In this document: positions 50,201-61,560 of the stretch, one piece after another | Numbering within the stretch: the stretch's first letter is position 1 | How the letters are laid out: every line of letters starts with the position of its first letter | NCBI GenBank assembly: GCA_023846275.1 | Contig: JAIUJO010000292.1 | Coordinates: 186,001-250,000, forward strand | DNA length: 64,000 nucleotides | Source: Vanilla planifolia | Taxonomy: Eukaryota > Streptophyta > Magnoliopsida > Asparagales > Orchidaceae | Direction of reading: 5' to 3' | Notes under the pieces: model-generated | Told to the model about the DNA's origin: nothing | Seen by the model: only the letters and a program-made list of their open reading frames with translations | Database searches by the model: none | Translations under genes and position numbers: made by a program

Positions 50201-51059
50201 ATCAGATGGTTTTCAATGTATTACTTGATTATTGATGGCGTGCGACGCTCATATGTTGTGTTTATTTGACATTTTGCACATAGTTAGCTATGTTAAAATA
50301 TCTTGTATAGTTTAGCCAATCATTATTCGACAAAACTGAAAGAAGAATCCAATTTAAAAATATCTATTTATTCTTATCCCAATGAACTAAGATAGTGAAT
50401 GTAGCCTAATAAAGTACTATTGGAAGAAACTCTATAGACTATCTATCCAAAATTTTAGCAAATCTTTAACAACACTAAAGAAATAGAGTGTAATATAATA
50501 TGTTAAAATTCTTAATAATAAAATAGCTTCAGCTTAAGGAAAATACAAAGCATTTAACTTTGCTGGAACATTATCTTTTGGCACAAAGTATTGTTTCATA
50601 TCACACTACCATGGCTTTGGAAGAAGCATGATGGTGGCAACATTCCAAGCATAACTAGGCCACCCTTAAAGACTTGATCATGCATTGTTTCTATGTGGTG
50701 ACTACTTCTAATTATAGGAAAAAAGGTATGCTCCAACTTAAAAGTAATATAGGGGATCCTGTGAACCTGTGACCTCCTCAACTGAGATTAAATACATTTT
50801 GATTCAACTGTTCAACAAGAAGTGATGTAGCCATGTGGAGCATGAGCATCCTCTACCCTTCTAATCTTTGAGAATTATTAATAGTGAGCAAGTGACCACA
50901 CTCATGGCTCTAATAAGTGATGATGTAATCAGAATTGCAATAGTGACCATCAAAGGAAATAAATCCCATAGTGTAGATGGCAATCTCACACAAGTGAACT
51001 TATTACAATAATGAAATAATTCTTTAAAGATAGTTTTATGCCCAAACTTTGGAATGGTA

Positions 51060-51760
51060 CACTATTCATTCTCCTTCCTAGAATTCACAATGCATTCAAA
51101 ATTAAGTAATTCAAGCCCATTAGACTATAAAATATGACTTATAAAATAGTCACCAAAATTTATGTGGTCAGATTAAAGGCGGTGTTTCATGATATCATTG
51201 CTAAGGAACAAGTTACTTTTGTGCCAGGTTGTGCTTTATCTGATAATATCTTTTTGATAGAAGAAGTGGCTAACCATTTCCACCATTCTAATTTGAAATA
51301 TGGTTTGATAGAGATAAAGTTAGAATGAACCAATCTTATGACAAGATAAACTAGAAAATTATGTTAAATAAGCTAAAGTATTTACGATTCCCTACTCTTT
51401 GGTGTGATTCGATTGAGGATTATATCATGGCACAAAGATTTTAAATTATGTTTATCGATATTTCTTTGCAATGGATTGAAGTAAAAATGGCTCTTAAATA
51501 ATGTTGTTCACTCTAGCCCTATCTATTTGCTAATGTGTTTGAGTATCTCTCATGGTTTATTAAGTAGCAGCTTGATATTGTTGCACCAATTAGGATCACG
51601 ATTAACACTTCCTTTAGTATGATTACACACCATCTATATGCTAATGACATCATGATTTATACATGTACAAGTTGTTCTTTAGAAAGGACCATCTAACATA
51701 TTACGGTGAAATATGGGTATCACTCAGTTAAGTTGATGATTCCTAACAAATCCTTTGCAT
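51060..51760 (+). pseudogene. LINE reverse transcriptase remnant (LA)
   Basis: A 64-codon open stretch from 51134 gives MTYKIVTKIYVVRLKAVF and then FVPGCALSDNIFLIEEV, matching the plant L1 RT blocks 'NVIYKI-KILVNRLK' and 'FVPGRLISDNILIAQE'. KYGLIEIKLE follows (first catalytic Asp region, already altered). DKIN and a TAG stop at 51352-51354 stand where the family has 'DRVEW'. Near 51630-51665 YANDIMIYTC stands for the YADD box, first Asp changed to Asn. Between these the frame is lost several times. Confidence 0.85.
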
Positions 51761-52229
51761 TATTTAGCCAAGAGATGAAGCATCAACATGCTATTCAATT
51801 GAAATATCTGGGCATATCAATTGCAACAACGAAACTTTAGAAAAAGGACTTAAATTACACTGTTAATCATATTGAAAACTATGTCAAAATGTATGATCAT
51901 GCACTATAATTGATGGATTGTATTGTTATGATAAACATAGTGTTAATTACTATTCTTTCTTATTAACTAGCACACTCATTAATTATGAGTGGAATTATTA
52001 TATAGTTGGAGAAATTTTTGAGTCATTATATATAGAGTAGTTCAAAAGTTTGTTCGACATTACATTATGCCTACAGAAAACTAGTAACTTTTCCTAAGGA
52101 GTATGAGAGACTTACTGTTTGTAGTTTATCCACCTAACTCTTAGTGTTGATTGCAAAACACTATAGGATAGTTATCACTCAAGAATTCTATTTACTAGTT
52201 CAATCCCTTAGCTCCAAGTAGATTATGAC

Positions 52230-52563
52230 AAGTAGCACTTCTCATATGTTGTACGGTGCATCATATATATGTAAATTACTCAATATTGCAGCCCCTAGAC
52301 TACAAATAATATGGTTTTAGTGATTATTGTGAGTCATTCAATTTCATTTGTTCGATAAATGGCTTTGGTATCCTACTATTACTACTTATCCAACCCTTCT
52401 TACCATGTATGTAGAGAATCTATCATTTGTAGTAAAGTTGGTTAAAGTGCCTAGTGTGTGGGATCACCAAAATATTTTATTGTTATCTACACTTGTGCTT
52501 CAAATAAATAAGAATATGCTGTTGGACTTAAAGAATATTTATAGAAACATATATACAAGCTAG
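52230..52563 (+). pseudogene. LINE post-RT segment (LA)
   Basis: A 71-codon open stretch from 52348 gives FDKWLWYPTITTYPTLL and then VPSVWD. This fits the segment after the RT in plant LINEs ('FW-DNWLG-PL---FP-LF', then a later Trp). Upstream, the text around 52250-52290 matches 62070-62110 in LC and 45170-45215 in L0. Confidence 0.6.
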
Positions 52564-52959
52564 AATCCATTAAGGTAGGTCACATGGGTTTAAAAAGTGC
52601 AAGTGCACCCCTAGGTAAATATTTTCTAATGGAGATTAGTGTTAAATCTGATTCTGACTCACTCATGGCTTCATGCAAAGGGGATTGAGACATTAATTTT
52701 TGAGCTTCTTTGTTGGATGTCTGTGATCATGTGGGCGGTTAAAGCATCTTAATAGATTTCTTTGGCTATTTTGTCATTATTCCATTTTTGGCTTAATCAA
52801 AATCAGTATGCACATGTAGACAAAGCACTCGATTTACTTGTATCGCAATTGAACATTTGAATTGCAACTATTGCTTTCTTCAACTCTCAAATCCCATTTA
52901 ATGGATGGTCTAATAAGCATGATAGGCTAGTTACTGCCTCTTTTTGGACTCCTTCAATG

Positions 52960-53390
52960 AGTTGAATTGAATTCAATTATGACATAGATATACATGATCA
53001 TTTTAATGGTAGAATCATTATTTTTATATGAGATAACATGGGTGGAGTATTACTATTCTTAGATCGTTACTTCTTAATGTGGAGATAATGGTGACTGAAT
53101 CAGATTCTACTAGGACCATTGCTATAGTGAACTAGTTGCTTTTGTATATAAAAAAATATGCATTCCTATCATAGTGTTATTGCATATTTTCATGTTGTGA
53201 AGTCCCTCAAGGTGTCCCACATAATGCACATGCAAAGAATAGTACAGATTGTGTCACTCATCAAGCACTTTTGTTTAATTTTATTTAAGACTAGGGAAGG
53301 CCCCTTCTTAAACCACTTCAACTTTGTCCTTTTATTAATTTTGTATTTAAACTTCCTTAAGAAGAGTATGTAATATTGTACCAATACTTT
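52960..53390 (+). pseudogene. LINE RNase H remnant (LA)
   Basis: TESDSTRTIAIVN at about 53094-53130 matches the RNase H 'ESDSKLVVDLIN' strand, and VPHNAHAKNSTDCVTHQAL near 53215-53270 matches the C-terminal 'HVPREGNRVADALA' helix with its catalytic-site residues altered. The order and spacing agree with copy L0. A 71-codon frame at 53158-53373 overlaps in another reading frame and is not itself a gene. Confidence 0.65.
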
Positions 53391-54439
53391 ATCAAGGAAC
53401 ATAAATACTTCCCCAAAACCTGTAGAACCACTCTAAGTGGTGTTTATGGCAATGTAAATGTTCTTCATGTATGGACTGGTGGATGGTGATGTGGGGTTGG
53501 GTGAACATCATCATTGATGATGGAAGGTTTGGTTAGCATAGTAGTAGTAGGAGAGGGAAGAACTAGGTGGTAGGGGAGAACTGCTGGCAAAATTTTGTCC
53601 TAATTGGCATTGGTAGCTAATTAGGAGGTGAGTTTGGGTATCTTAGTCTTTCGTTTGAGTTTTGATGAATTCTAAAATTGACTTAGAACTAATTATCCTC
53701 TGAGTAAGTAATGAGGTGTAGCAATCTACAGTGTCAACAAAGTTTGTAAAGTTGTGAAACAAACAAAGGATAGTTTGGTGCAAGAATCCCAATAATGAAT
53801 GACTTATGATGATGATCAAAACCATATAAGTAACACTTCTAAGCCTAATAGTTCTAATGTGAATATTACAAATTATGGGATTGTTCTAATGGTCTGAGCT
53901 TCAGTGAACATTGATAATGGATGTCTAAGAAGTATAAGGAAAAATTTAGTTTCATTAATGGTAATTGCACAGATAAATAAGGCTTGTTGTGACAAGAAAA
54001 TGTCTACGAAAAATGAGGGTGCTACTTCATCATTTGTATGGTGCATTAAAAATAGAATTGTGCTAGGAATCAAGGACATTATATAAAGAGCAAAAACTAA
54101 ATCAACTAGATAGTGAATTGGATTTGAATGAACATAGTAAAGTATGTATTACTTTATAGGAGAAGTCTCTCCATCCCAAAGATGTTAATGTGGTGATTTA
54201 TGTGATCATATGAAATGTGCTTATGAAAATGCTATAGTGGTTAGGGAAGAGATCTATCATAATCACAAATAGAACTTACATAGCATGATTAAGGTTAGCT
54301 TTCAGGAGGCTCTTACAAAAGGGACAATAAGCATTATTAATACTACTCTGATGAAAGGTCCCTCTATTAACTACTCAGATGTTGGCACAAAAAGATACCT
54401 TATTCATAATAAATGATGAAATATATCTATTGAGTGAGG

Positions 54440-54960
54440 CAATATAGGTGGTGTTATTTCAGAGGATTTAAAATATTGAGCATGATCATTAGGGTTTCCT
54501 ATATCACTTTCATTGTGCTATAGATGGAGATTATGTTTATTTGGGAGGAATATGATAGGTTCCTAATTTAGCTTTGGGGCTTGACAAGTGATCCCCTAAA
54601 TTTAAAACTAGTTCTATAGCGATCATTTGTGCTCCAATTTGGATTCATTTTTTGGTGCTCCCACTTCTATATTAAGAAATGGAGAATATATGGCACATTA
54701 CCAAAGCGATATAGGAACTTATTTAGATCAACAACTAAACGACACACATACAATGGTCAACCTTTTCTAAGCCATGTTTCTGAATGGACCTTTCAAATTT
54801 TTCAAAGAGTGTGAATGTTGATTAATGGACACTTAAATTAGAAAATTAGACTTTTCAATAGTTTGGATATAAGGGACTACCCACTACTTGCTTCATATGT
54901 GGCAAGATAGGGCTTGCTTCTGAATCAAGTACACTTAGTGTGTTAGTACTCACTACTACT
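54440..54960 (+). pseudogene. LINE ORF1 remnant (LB)
   Basis: One frame gives CAPIWIHFLVLPLLY then EMENIWHITKAI (about 54630-54715), a good match to the DUF4283-associated 'VPVWVRIPGLPL-FW-EENL-AIG-AIG' stretch of plant LINE ORF1, with a stop where a Trp is expected. The zinc knuckle follows at 54886-54927 as TCFICGKIGLASES. Its histidine is replaced by leucine and the last cysteine is lost. Copy LA has a different set of knuckle changes, so the two decayed independently here. Confidence 0.7.
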
Positions 54961-57299
54961 ACTATAGTTGAGACCACTTCTCCTTTAGATATATGACCCA
55001 ACTAGGATAACATTGGGATCTACATCAAAGTGATTAGGGACAGAAGAAATGATGAGAAGAGATAGGGATTTAGAGCATGGATGGTAGTCCAACCAAGGGA
55101 GAAGAGGTTGATCATAGCAAGGCTGCAATATGTAAAGATATGAGCAAGCAAGAGGCGAAAACATAATACAAACAAGAAAAAATACTGCAAGTAATTCAAA
55201 GGGGTTGGTCCTACACTAAACAAGGTGGGCATTATGGAGGTACTATCATGGTTGATTGGGTACCAAAGTAGAAAATTCAGGGAGAGGATCAACCTATTAT
55301 TAATAAAAAAAGTATTACTCAACATGTAGTAAACGAGTAAAGGAACGCCTTATCAATTCCTTAGATACTTCGGTGTAGAAATTTGAGATGCAATTGGCTC
55401 TCTCATGCATGTCAAATCTATCCATAACTTTGGTCTATTCTAGAGTCGAAGAAAAGGGCAAAGATTTTATTGAATGAATTTTGTTATGATAATGAAAATA
55501 AAAAAAAAATAAAGGGATGAGGATTTCTCAATTAAAGATTAAGCTAGGTTAAATTATCTATACAACTACAAGGAGGGAAAAGTAAGATATTATTTGTGCT
55601 AGCTATAGTAATTAACACTTTAGCAAATATTTCTTTTGTTTAGAGTAGAAGCATGATTAATATATGCAAAAAAGTGGAAGTGAAATTCTTTGAGTTGTAC
55701 TCAGTGGAGGGTCAATTGAGAAACTATAAGCTACTGTGGATCTCAAGGTACTTTGGCGAAATTAGTTTTAAGGAAAGGTCGTCTTGCATGGTGTGCTACA
55801 ATTACATATAATACTGTAATTAGTCTTGCTATTGCAACAATAATAAAAAGCTTTAGGAGCCAAGAAAATCATGTTATTGGAAGAATTATTATACATGGTA
55901 TTATGTTACATCTTCTCATGGCATAAATAATATGGTTAGTAGTTGGAAAGTATGGCAACTTTAGGTTTGGCTGAGCTACTTTCCCTTTTTGTTCCTTATG
56001 TGAAGAAAGGAATTTTTGTATCAGTTTCTTACAACAAGTGCCAACTAGAAGTTGTGGCTTTTTTTCTTTGGGAGACAATGTCAAAAAGAGGTCTTTGATG
56101 AATTATGTCAATAATGTCTAGAAGGATGAGAGTTTTGTTCTCAATCTGGACTCATGGTTAACTTACTATGTTCAAAGAGTATGTTATTAGAAGGATTACC
56201 ATCAATGATGGCCAAAGTCCTTACTTAGCTCCAAAGAATTTGAACTCAAGTAAAATGGTGATAACACAATCTTGCTTATGACAATATGACCTATAAAGTG
56301 TGGTTGGTGTTTTGGTGAGGAGGATCTCATGCAACGATGTTGAAATAATTGCTAAGAACGACTTTTCTTGTTTGCCAGCTATAAGGAGTATAGTTTTAGC
56401 CATGATTTCTCTTATTTTCTCAACATCAATTGTTTGGATCCTAGGATATTACTATAAAAATCAAACACACTAAATTGAATTGTAGTAGAACTACTAAAAA
56501 CTTTAGCAAAGATGTGAGGGGTTGCAAATCAAGTAGTTTTCAAAGCAAGGGAAGTGACGAGTGCAGCTCATCTCTTATGTGCATAAAGTTATTGCTATAT
56601 TTGTATTTAATGCAAAGTGTGACCTATAGATGATGTGGAAATCTGTGCATGAAAGGTTTCTAAACGTTGAGTTAAAATTTGTTATGAATGGTGTGTTACA
56701 CAGCTTTTTTTTTTACTCTAATTTGACTTACTACTATGCAAGGAGGGAAGTAAATTACTTTCTTAGATGTTATTGCATAGCTGAGGGCTATACTTCAAGT
56801 TTTATTCGAAGTGAGGAATAGGATCGCTATGTAATTAGATTCTTGGATGGGTGTAGAAAATTAAAGTAAATGTGGATGGAAATAATTTCATAAGTTAAAA
56901 TTACATTCCTAAAAAAGAGAACATTGGACACTACAACATGCCTTTTTGGTATAATCTTGTTGTATAATTAGTCTGTATGTAATGTTATTGCACTATGTTG
57001 TAGGTGGCTATGGTTTCAATGTACTGCTTGGTTACCTTATAGTGACGAAGGTCATTTGTTGTTTTTGTTTGATAGAGAGGGTACACCTACTATGTTGGGT
57101 TGTTGGTTTTATTAATAGTCAATTTTAGGAACTTAGTTTAAGAAGGCTTGCTTTATCCAAATTGTGAAATTAATTTCATGAATTATCGTTGTGCTACTTG
57201 CTACTGTGGCATTGTTGTCCTTGTAAAATGCTAATTTTCCATGGAAAAGGTGCATCGAAGAAAGCCATTATGCCTAATTGTAATGTTATTTTTGTTAAT

Positions 57300-58010
57300 A
57301 AATTATGAACTTATTTGTAGTATGGAATATTTTGGGATTAAAGTACCTAAATTATGTGGCTACTTTTGGCATTTGGTTGAGGAAAAAAGGTCTTCATAGG
57401 TTATCTTTTGGAAGCTTCCCTAGCGACATTTAATTGGCTTGAGGTGGATCAACTTTTGGGTAAGCAATGTAATTATTTTGTTCAAACATTGACAAGGCTT
57501 TCTAGGGGCATTGTGTTATTATGAGAGAATCGGTTCAAGATTGAGATTATCAATCACTCTTCACTAGTGGTTATTATCTAGGAGACATCTGGTGATAATG
57601 ATGTTTAGCAATATTGTTATGTGTACCTATTTATAGAATATGTAAACCATCAACCAGCTTCGGACCAAATTGAAGATACAATTATGTTTTGTGGGCCATT
57701 ACTTATTGTAGGAGAATGCAAGTCCTTACTTACATATGAAGAGAAACAATAAAACAAATATGAAGTAGTAGCTGGGCTTAGCATCAATTCTCTAATTTTA
57801 ATCATGATTTTGATCTAACTCAGATTGTTTTTATTAGAAATTAATTGAATTGATGTAATAATAAAAAGTTGAATTCCTATATCTATGAAACATTAAAGAG
57901 AGATTTTGTTAATATTGACTACATGCAAGCCTTTCCAAGCATCATGATTATGCACCTTCCTTTCATCTGCATGGACCACTGACCAGTAATCCTACTAATT
58001 AGACAATCAA
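57300..58010 (+). pseudogene. LINE endonuclease remnant (LB)
   Basis: VVWNILGLK near 57326-57350 matches 'SWNVRGLN', the metal-binding start of the domain. LLIVGECKSLLT near 57704-57735 stands at the 'LIGDFN-LLS' box with the Asp-Phe pair changed. ETLKRDFVNIDYM near 57888-57926 and HLPFICMDH near 57953-57980 match 'FERLDRAL-N-DW' and 'LPR--SDH'. This is the counterpart missing from LA. Stops are frequent. Confidence 0.6.
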
Positions 58011-58558
58011 TATTGGGTAAAATTCAAAGAAGGACCTAATTTGAAAACAACTTGTTATCATTTCCTTAATTAATTGAAGTAGTGAATATAGCTTGGAAAA
58101 AGGCTGTTAAAGAAAACACAATGAAAAGTTTGTCCACTACGTTTCATACAACTTTGTGAGTATTAAAAAATGAACTACAAAAAAATTTGGTAACATCCTT
58201 AAAAGCCCCTTTAATTGGAATAAAAAATCTAGGGGCTTCAAGTTAAGGAATTTATGAGTGCTTTAACTGTGATGGAACATGATCTTTTGGCACGTCCAAT
58301 TTCTTTCATACTATCTTGGCTTTAGAAGAAGCAAGGTGGTCACATCTTGTTGAGCCTAACTAGACCACCCTTGGGGACTAGAACATGAGTTTCTTTTGGG
58401 TAGTGGGTACCTCTATATTAGTAGAAACTATTTCCACCAAGTTAAAAACAGATTTAGGGAACTGGTGTGTGATTTTTTAGAGACAACTTAATTGGATGGC
58501 CATGTAATTGTTGGAATAGAGTTCTTATATTTGTGAGAGTTTCCTTGTTTGCTTAGAA

Positions 58559-58920
58559 TTGGACTTCATTTATAAGGTAGAGAAGGATATCCTTAGGAGA
58601 AGGACCTCAAAAGGATGCTGGTACATTTGCTTAAATGCAAACTACAACAAGGTGCTTCAGCCTTCTTTCTTTAACTATGACGATAGAATTTTTATTTCTT
58701 GTGTTGCTGCTGATCACATGGTGTTTAGTTCACATGAAGACTAGAGGTTTTTGGTTACTTGTGTGGAGATGATCTTGTTAGATATGATCCAAGATATTTT
58801 CAAGCTTTGTTGGAACTACGAGATGAGAGCAGACAGCTTAAAGTTTGGTCAGTATATGGTAATTACAAAATATAAAAATTTTTCAAGTGTTTATAATGAC
58901 ACAAAATGGAAATAGAGAGG
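58559..58920 (+). pseudogene. DUF4283-like piece of LINE ORF1 (LC)
   Basis: An open frame of 61 codons (MDFIYKVEKDILRRRTSKG at its start) is followed, after a stop and in a shifted frame, by FGYLCGDDLVRYDPRYFQ. The latter resembles the 'LVGY--GDRL' part of DUF4283. Position before the endonuclease supports ORF1. Function is inferred from family architecture. Confidence 0.4.
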
Positions 58921-59399
58921 ATGTGCAATTAATGGTGATGTATACAATACAAAAACCTTGTAGATTCTATAAGAAGTAGAAGTTATAGAGTTTTAGTCAT
59001 TAAAAGTTTAACTATGCAACTTAGAAGCCTTTGTACATCAGTTTACTATAGTAGGGGAGAATTGGTAGTAACGTTGTGCTATTTTTGAGAAGAAATTTTA
59101 TTAGATGATTAACGAAGTGCTTTAATATCAGTCATACATGGGCGAAATGTTTTTTAGTTACCTATAATTGTTATGCTATTATTATGCCAGAGTAGGACGT
59201 TTATAGGATAACATCAAATTGAAGTTGGAATTTTTGCTCAATTGTAAATTATAATAGATGTTTCCCTTCTATTGTATTTGTCTCAGATGCTATTATGAAA
59301 GTGCAATGATCCAAAACATAGATCTGGCATGGTATGGAGTGATGTAGAGGAGTGCAATTAGCATAGGTGTAAGTTTTAGTTAACAATATCTTGTTTTCT

Positions 59400-60083
59400 T
59401 TGCAGTTTGAAACATCCAAGCAATAAGACTGACAAAATCTAGTAGCTACTTATTGTTCTTGTCAAGGAGAAATATGGTTTTTGATGTTGCTTTGTTGGAA
59501 ACTCAGTTCAAGAACTTTAATAGATGTGAGGTATAACAAATTTTGGGTAGGAATTGGAACTTCTTTGTCAAATATTTAATTAGTTTGTTAAGAGATTTTG
59601 ATGCTTTATAGGAGCATCTGGTGGAGCTTGTGATTATGTAGTCATCCTCATAGGTAATTAATATCTAGGAGGAATCTAGTAGCAACAAATCTTAATTGTG
59701 TTTCTATGGTGTATGAATCAAAAGATTACATGATCTACCAAGAAGCCTAGAACCAATTGAGAGAATCTAAAAAGCTTCATAGACTATTGATTGTTGTAAA
59801 AGATTTTGAAGTACTATCTTCACAGAATAAGAAGAAAAGGGAGGAAAGTTAGTATTCACTAAGCTCAATATAGTACTTCCATTTCATGCATGATTTAGAT
59901 CTAATTGGCTTGAAATTTACTAGGAACAAGTTCACTTGGTGCAACAATATGGAGGGTAGTGCATGTTTATTTGAAAGACTTGATAGAGCTTTGTTGAACA
60001 TTCATAGTATGCCAGCATTCCCAAATAAAATAATGAGACATCTTCCATATATAAGCTCAAACCGCTACCATTTGCTAATTTAA
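59400..60083 (+). pseudogene. LINE endonuclease remnant (LC)
   Basis: Pieces in order: ALLETQFKNFNRCEV near 59490-59535 (family 'LLETK'), LGRNWNFF near 59545, LLIVVKDFEVLSSQNKK near 59788-59840 (the 'GDFN' box, altered), and a 65-codon open stretch from 59886 with HDLDLIGLKFTRNKFTWCNN then FERLDRALLN and HLPYIS. The last part matches the family closely; the SDH catalytic triad at the end reads SNRYH instead of 'SDHCP'. Inactive. Confidence 0.8.
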
Positions 60084-60879
60084 TTTAGACAACTATCTTG
60101 AATAGAATTAAAAGGAAAATCCAATTTGAAAATTTTTTGTTATCATTTCCACATTCAACTAATATTATGTAGTTAGTTGGGAATAGAACTACTTGAGGCA
60201 ACTCTATGGATAATCTATCCACTAAATTTAATAAAGCACTATTGGTTTCAAAGAAATGTAGTGTAACTAAAGTTGGAAATATCTTAAATACACCATGCAG
60301 TTGAAGGAGTTCTAGAAACCTTAACTTAATGAATTTGAGATGGCATTAGCTAAGTCTAGACATGACCTCTCGGCATAATGTATTACCTTCCATAAGATGG
60401 CGATGGCTTTAGAAGAAGCATGGTGGTGGTAGCACGCCAAGCTTCATGAGGCCAACATTCAGAAATAGAATGCACATTTCATTTAGGTAGCAGCCACTTC
60501 TAATTACAAAAGTTATTATATACATCATCTCCAAAATTATAATAAGGAATTGGTCACTTCCATAGTTGACATGAAAGATATACTCATGCAATATTTCAAA
60601 AGAAAGTGGTGTAGTTTTAGCCAACTTAATCCTCCCCTAACATCCAACAATTGAGTACTATTAATAGTGAGAAAGGGAAAGGTTTATTTGCTTTAATAAG
60701 TGAAGATTAGATTAAAAATGCCATTTGTTCTACCAAAACTAAGCCCTTAATGTAGATGGCATCTTTGTAGAATTTGTGCATGGATATTGGAACATTAGTA
60801 AGGTAGATACTATTACAACTATGAAACAATTCTTTATAATAGCTAGATGCCCAATAGGTGGAAGAAAGAATGATAATTC
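60084..60879 (+). other. LINE linker between endonuclease and RT (LC)
   Basis: This stretch is shared by all four copies (near 43600-43980, 50390-50800, 58080-58460 and 60120-60600). A common landmark is 'tttggcac' or a variant followed by 'tggctttagaagaagca' (60409 here, 50610 in LA, 58318 in LB). It is the part of ORF2 between endonuclease and RT and has no named catalytic domain. A 125-codon minus-strand frame at 60707-61084 lies antisense to it and to the RT start, and is a by-product. Confidence 0.65.
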
Positions 60880-61560
60880 TAGTTCTTAAAGTACTGGGTG
60901 CTTCAAAACCTAAAAGCTTTATATCTATTAGGCTTTGCAATGTGATACACAAAGTTTTTACAAATATATTTGTGGGTACATTAAAGGTGGTGCATTTTAT
61001 TTTATTCCGAGTAAGTAGCTTTTGTTCTTGGTAGTACTTTATTTGATAATATGTGTTTTTTTTGCATAGGAGATGGCTACTCATATGAACTCATGTACTT
61101 CAAAAGAGGGATTCATGGAACCTAAGCTGGGTATGCACCTAGCTTGTGACAAGGTCAATTAGAAATTTATGCTCCATATGTTAATGCATTTACGGTTGTT
61201 AAATATTTTGTATGATTAGGTTGATACTTATATCACTACATTAAGAATTGTGGTTATGTATCGTGGGATCTACCTTCTGTGGATTCAAGTATTCATGAGT
61301 ATTAAGAAAGGGTGTTCACTATCGCGCTACCTTTTGTGATTAGGCCTTGGCTTATTACGAAAAACAATAAGGTGGAGCGAGCCACCTTGATTAGGATAAA
61401 GGTTGGCCCTTCCTAACAAACATTTTCTCACCTTCTATATGCTAATGAAATTTTGAATTATGCACCAGTCACTTATGTTGTAGCACAAACTAGTACGAAC
61501 ATTTTGAAGGAGCATGGCCAACACTTCAGCTTGATGATAAATTTTTAAAAAATATAGAGC
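60880..61560 (+). pseudogene. LINE reverse transcriptase remnant (LC)
   Basis: LGASKPKSFISIRLCNVIHK at about 60894-60955 matches 'K-PKDFRPISLCNVIYK'. MATHMNSCTSKEGFMEPKLG near 61073-61131 aligns with the same box in L0. DKVN and a TAG stop at 61160-61162 stand where the family has 'DKVNW/DRVEW'. LLYANEILNYAPV near 61434-61475 stands at YADD, with Asn and Glu in place of the two catalytic Asp residues. The copy is dead. Confidence 0.85.

Larger units (their letters stand above)
46590..53440 (+). mobile_element. LINE copy LA, near full length, endonuclease deleted
   Basis: Runs from the 3' end of L0 to the start of LB. Its leader (46590-47600) matches 53440-54440 in LB. It carries ORF1 with a zinc knuckle (about 47640-48263), an unassigned stretch (48264-50200) that has a full counterpart in LB, an abrupt jump near 50260-50330 where about 0.95 kb present in LB is missing, then RT (51060-51760), post-RT (52230-52560) and RNase H (52960-53390). 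The distance to LB measured at the leader is about 6.85 kb. Every frame is broken. Confidence 0.8.
53440..58465 (+). mobile_element. LINE copy LB, 3'-truncated
   Basis: Leader (53440-54440), ORF1 with DUF4283-type and zinc-knuckle pieces (about 54440-54960), the unassigned interior (55000-57000) and the endonuclease (57300-58010) are present. Sequence past the endonuclease matches LA 50390-50765 and L0 43600-43980 up to about 58465, then stops. The next bases match the start of L0, so copy LC begins there. RT and RNase H of this copy are absent. Confidence 0.75.

Noticed and set aside
53190-53402. Overlapping open frames on both strands at the LINE LA 3' end
   Set aside because: The RNase H motifs lie in a third frame; these frames are by-products.
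55020-55325. 101-codon hydrophobic minus-strand frame that could suggest a membrane protein
   Set aside because: It is antisense to the interior of LINE LB and the matching place in LA does not keep it open.
60707-61084. 125-codon minus-strand frame, the longest in the window
   Set aside because: It is antisense to the LINE LC linker and RT start, where the plus strand gives clear RT motifs.
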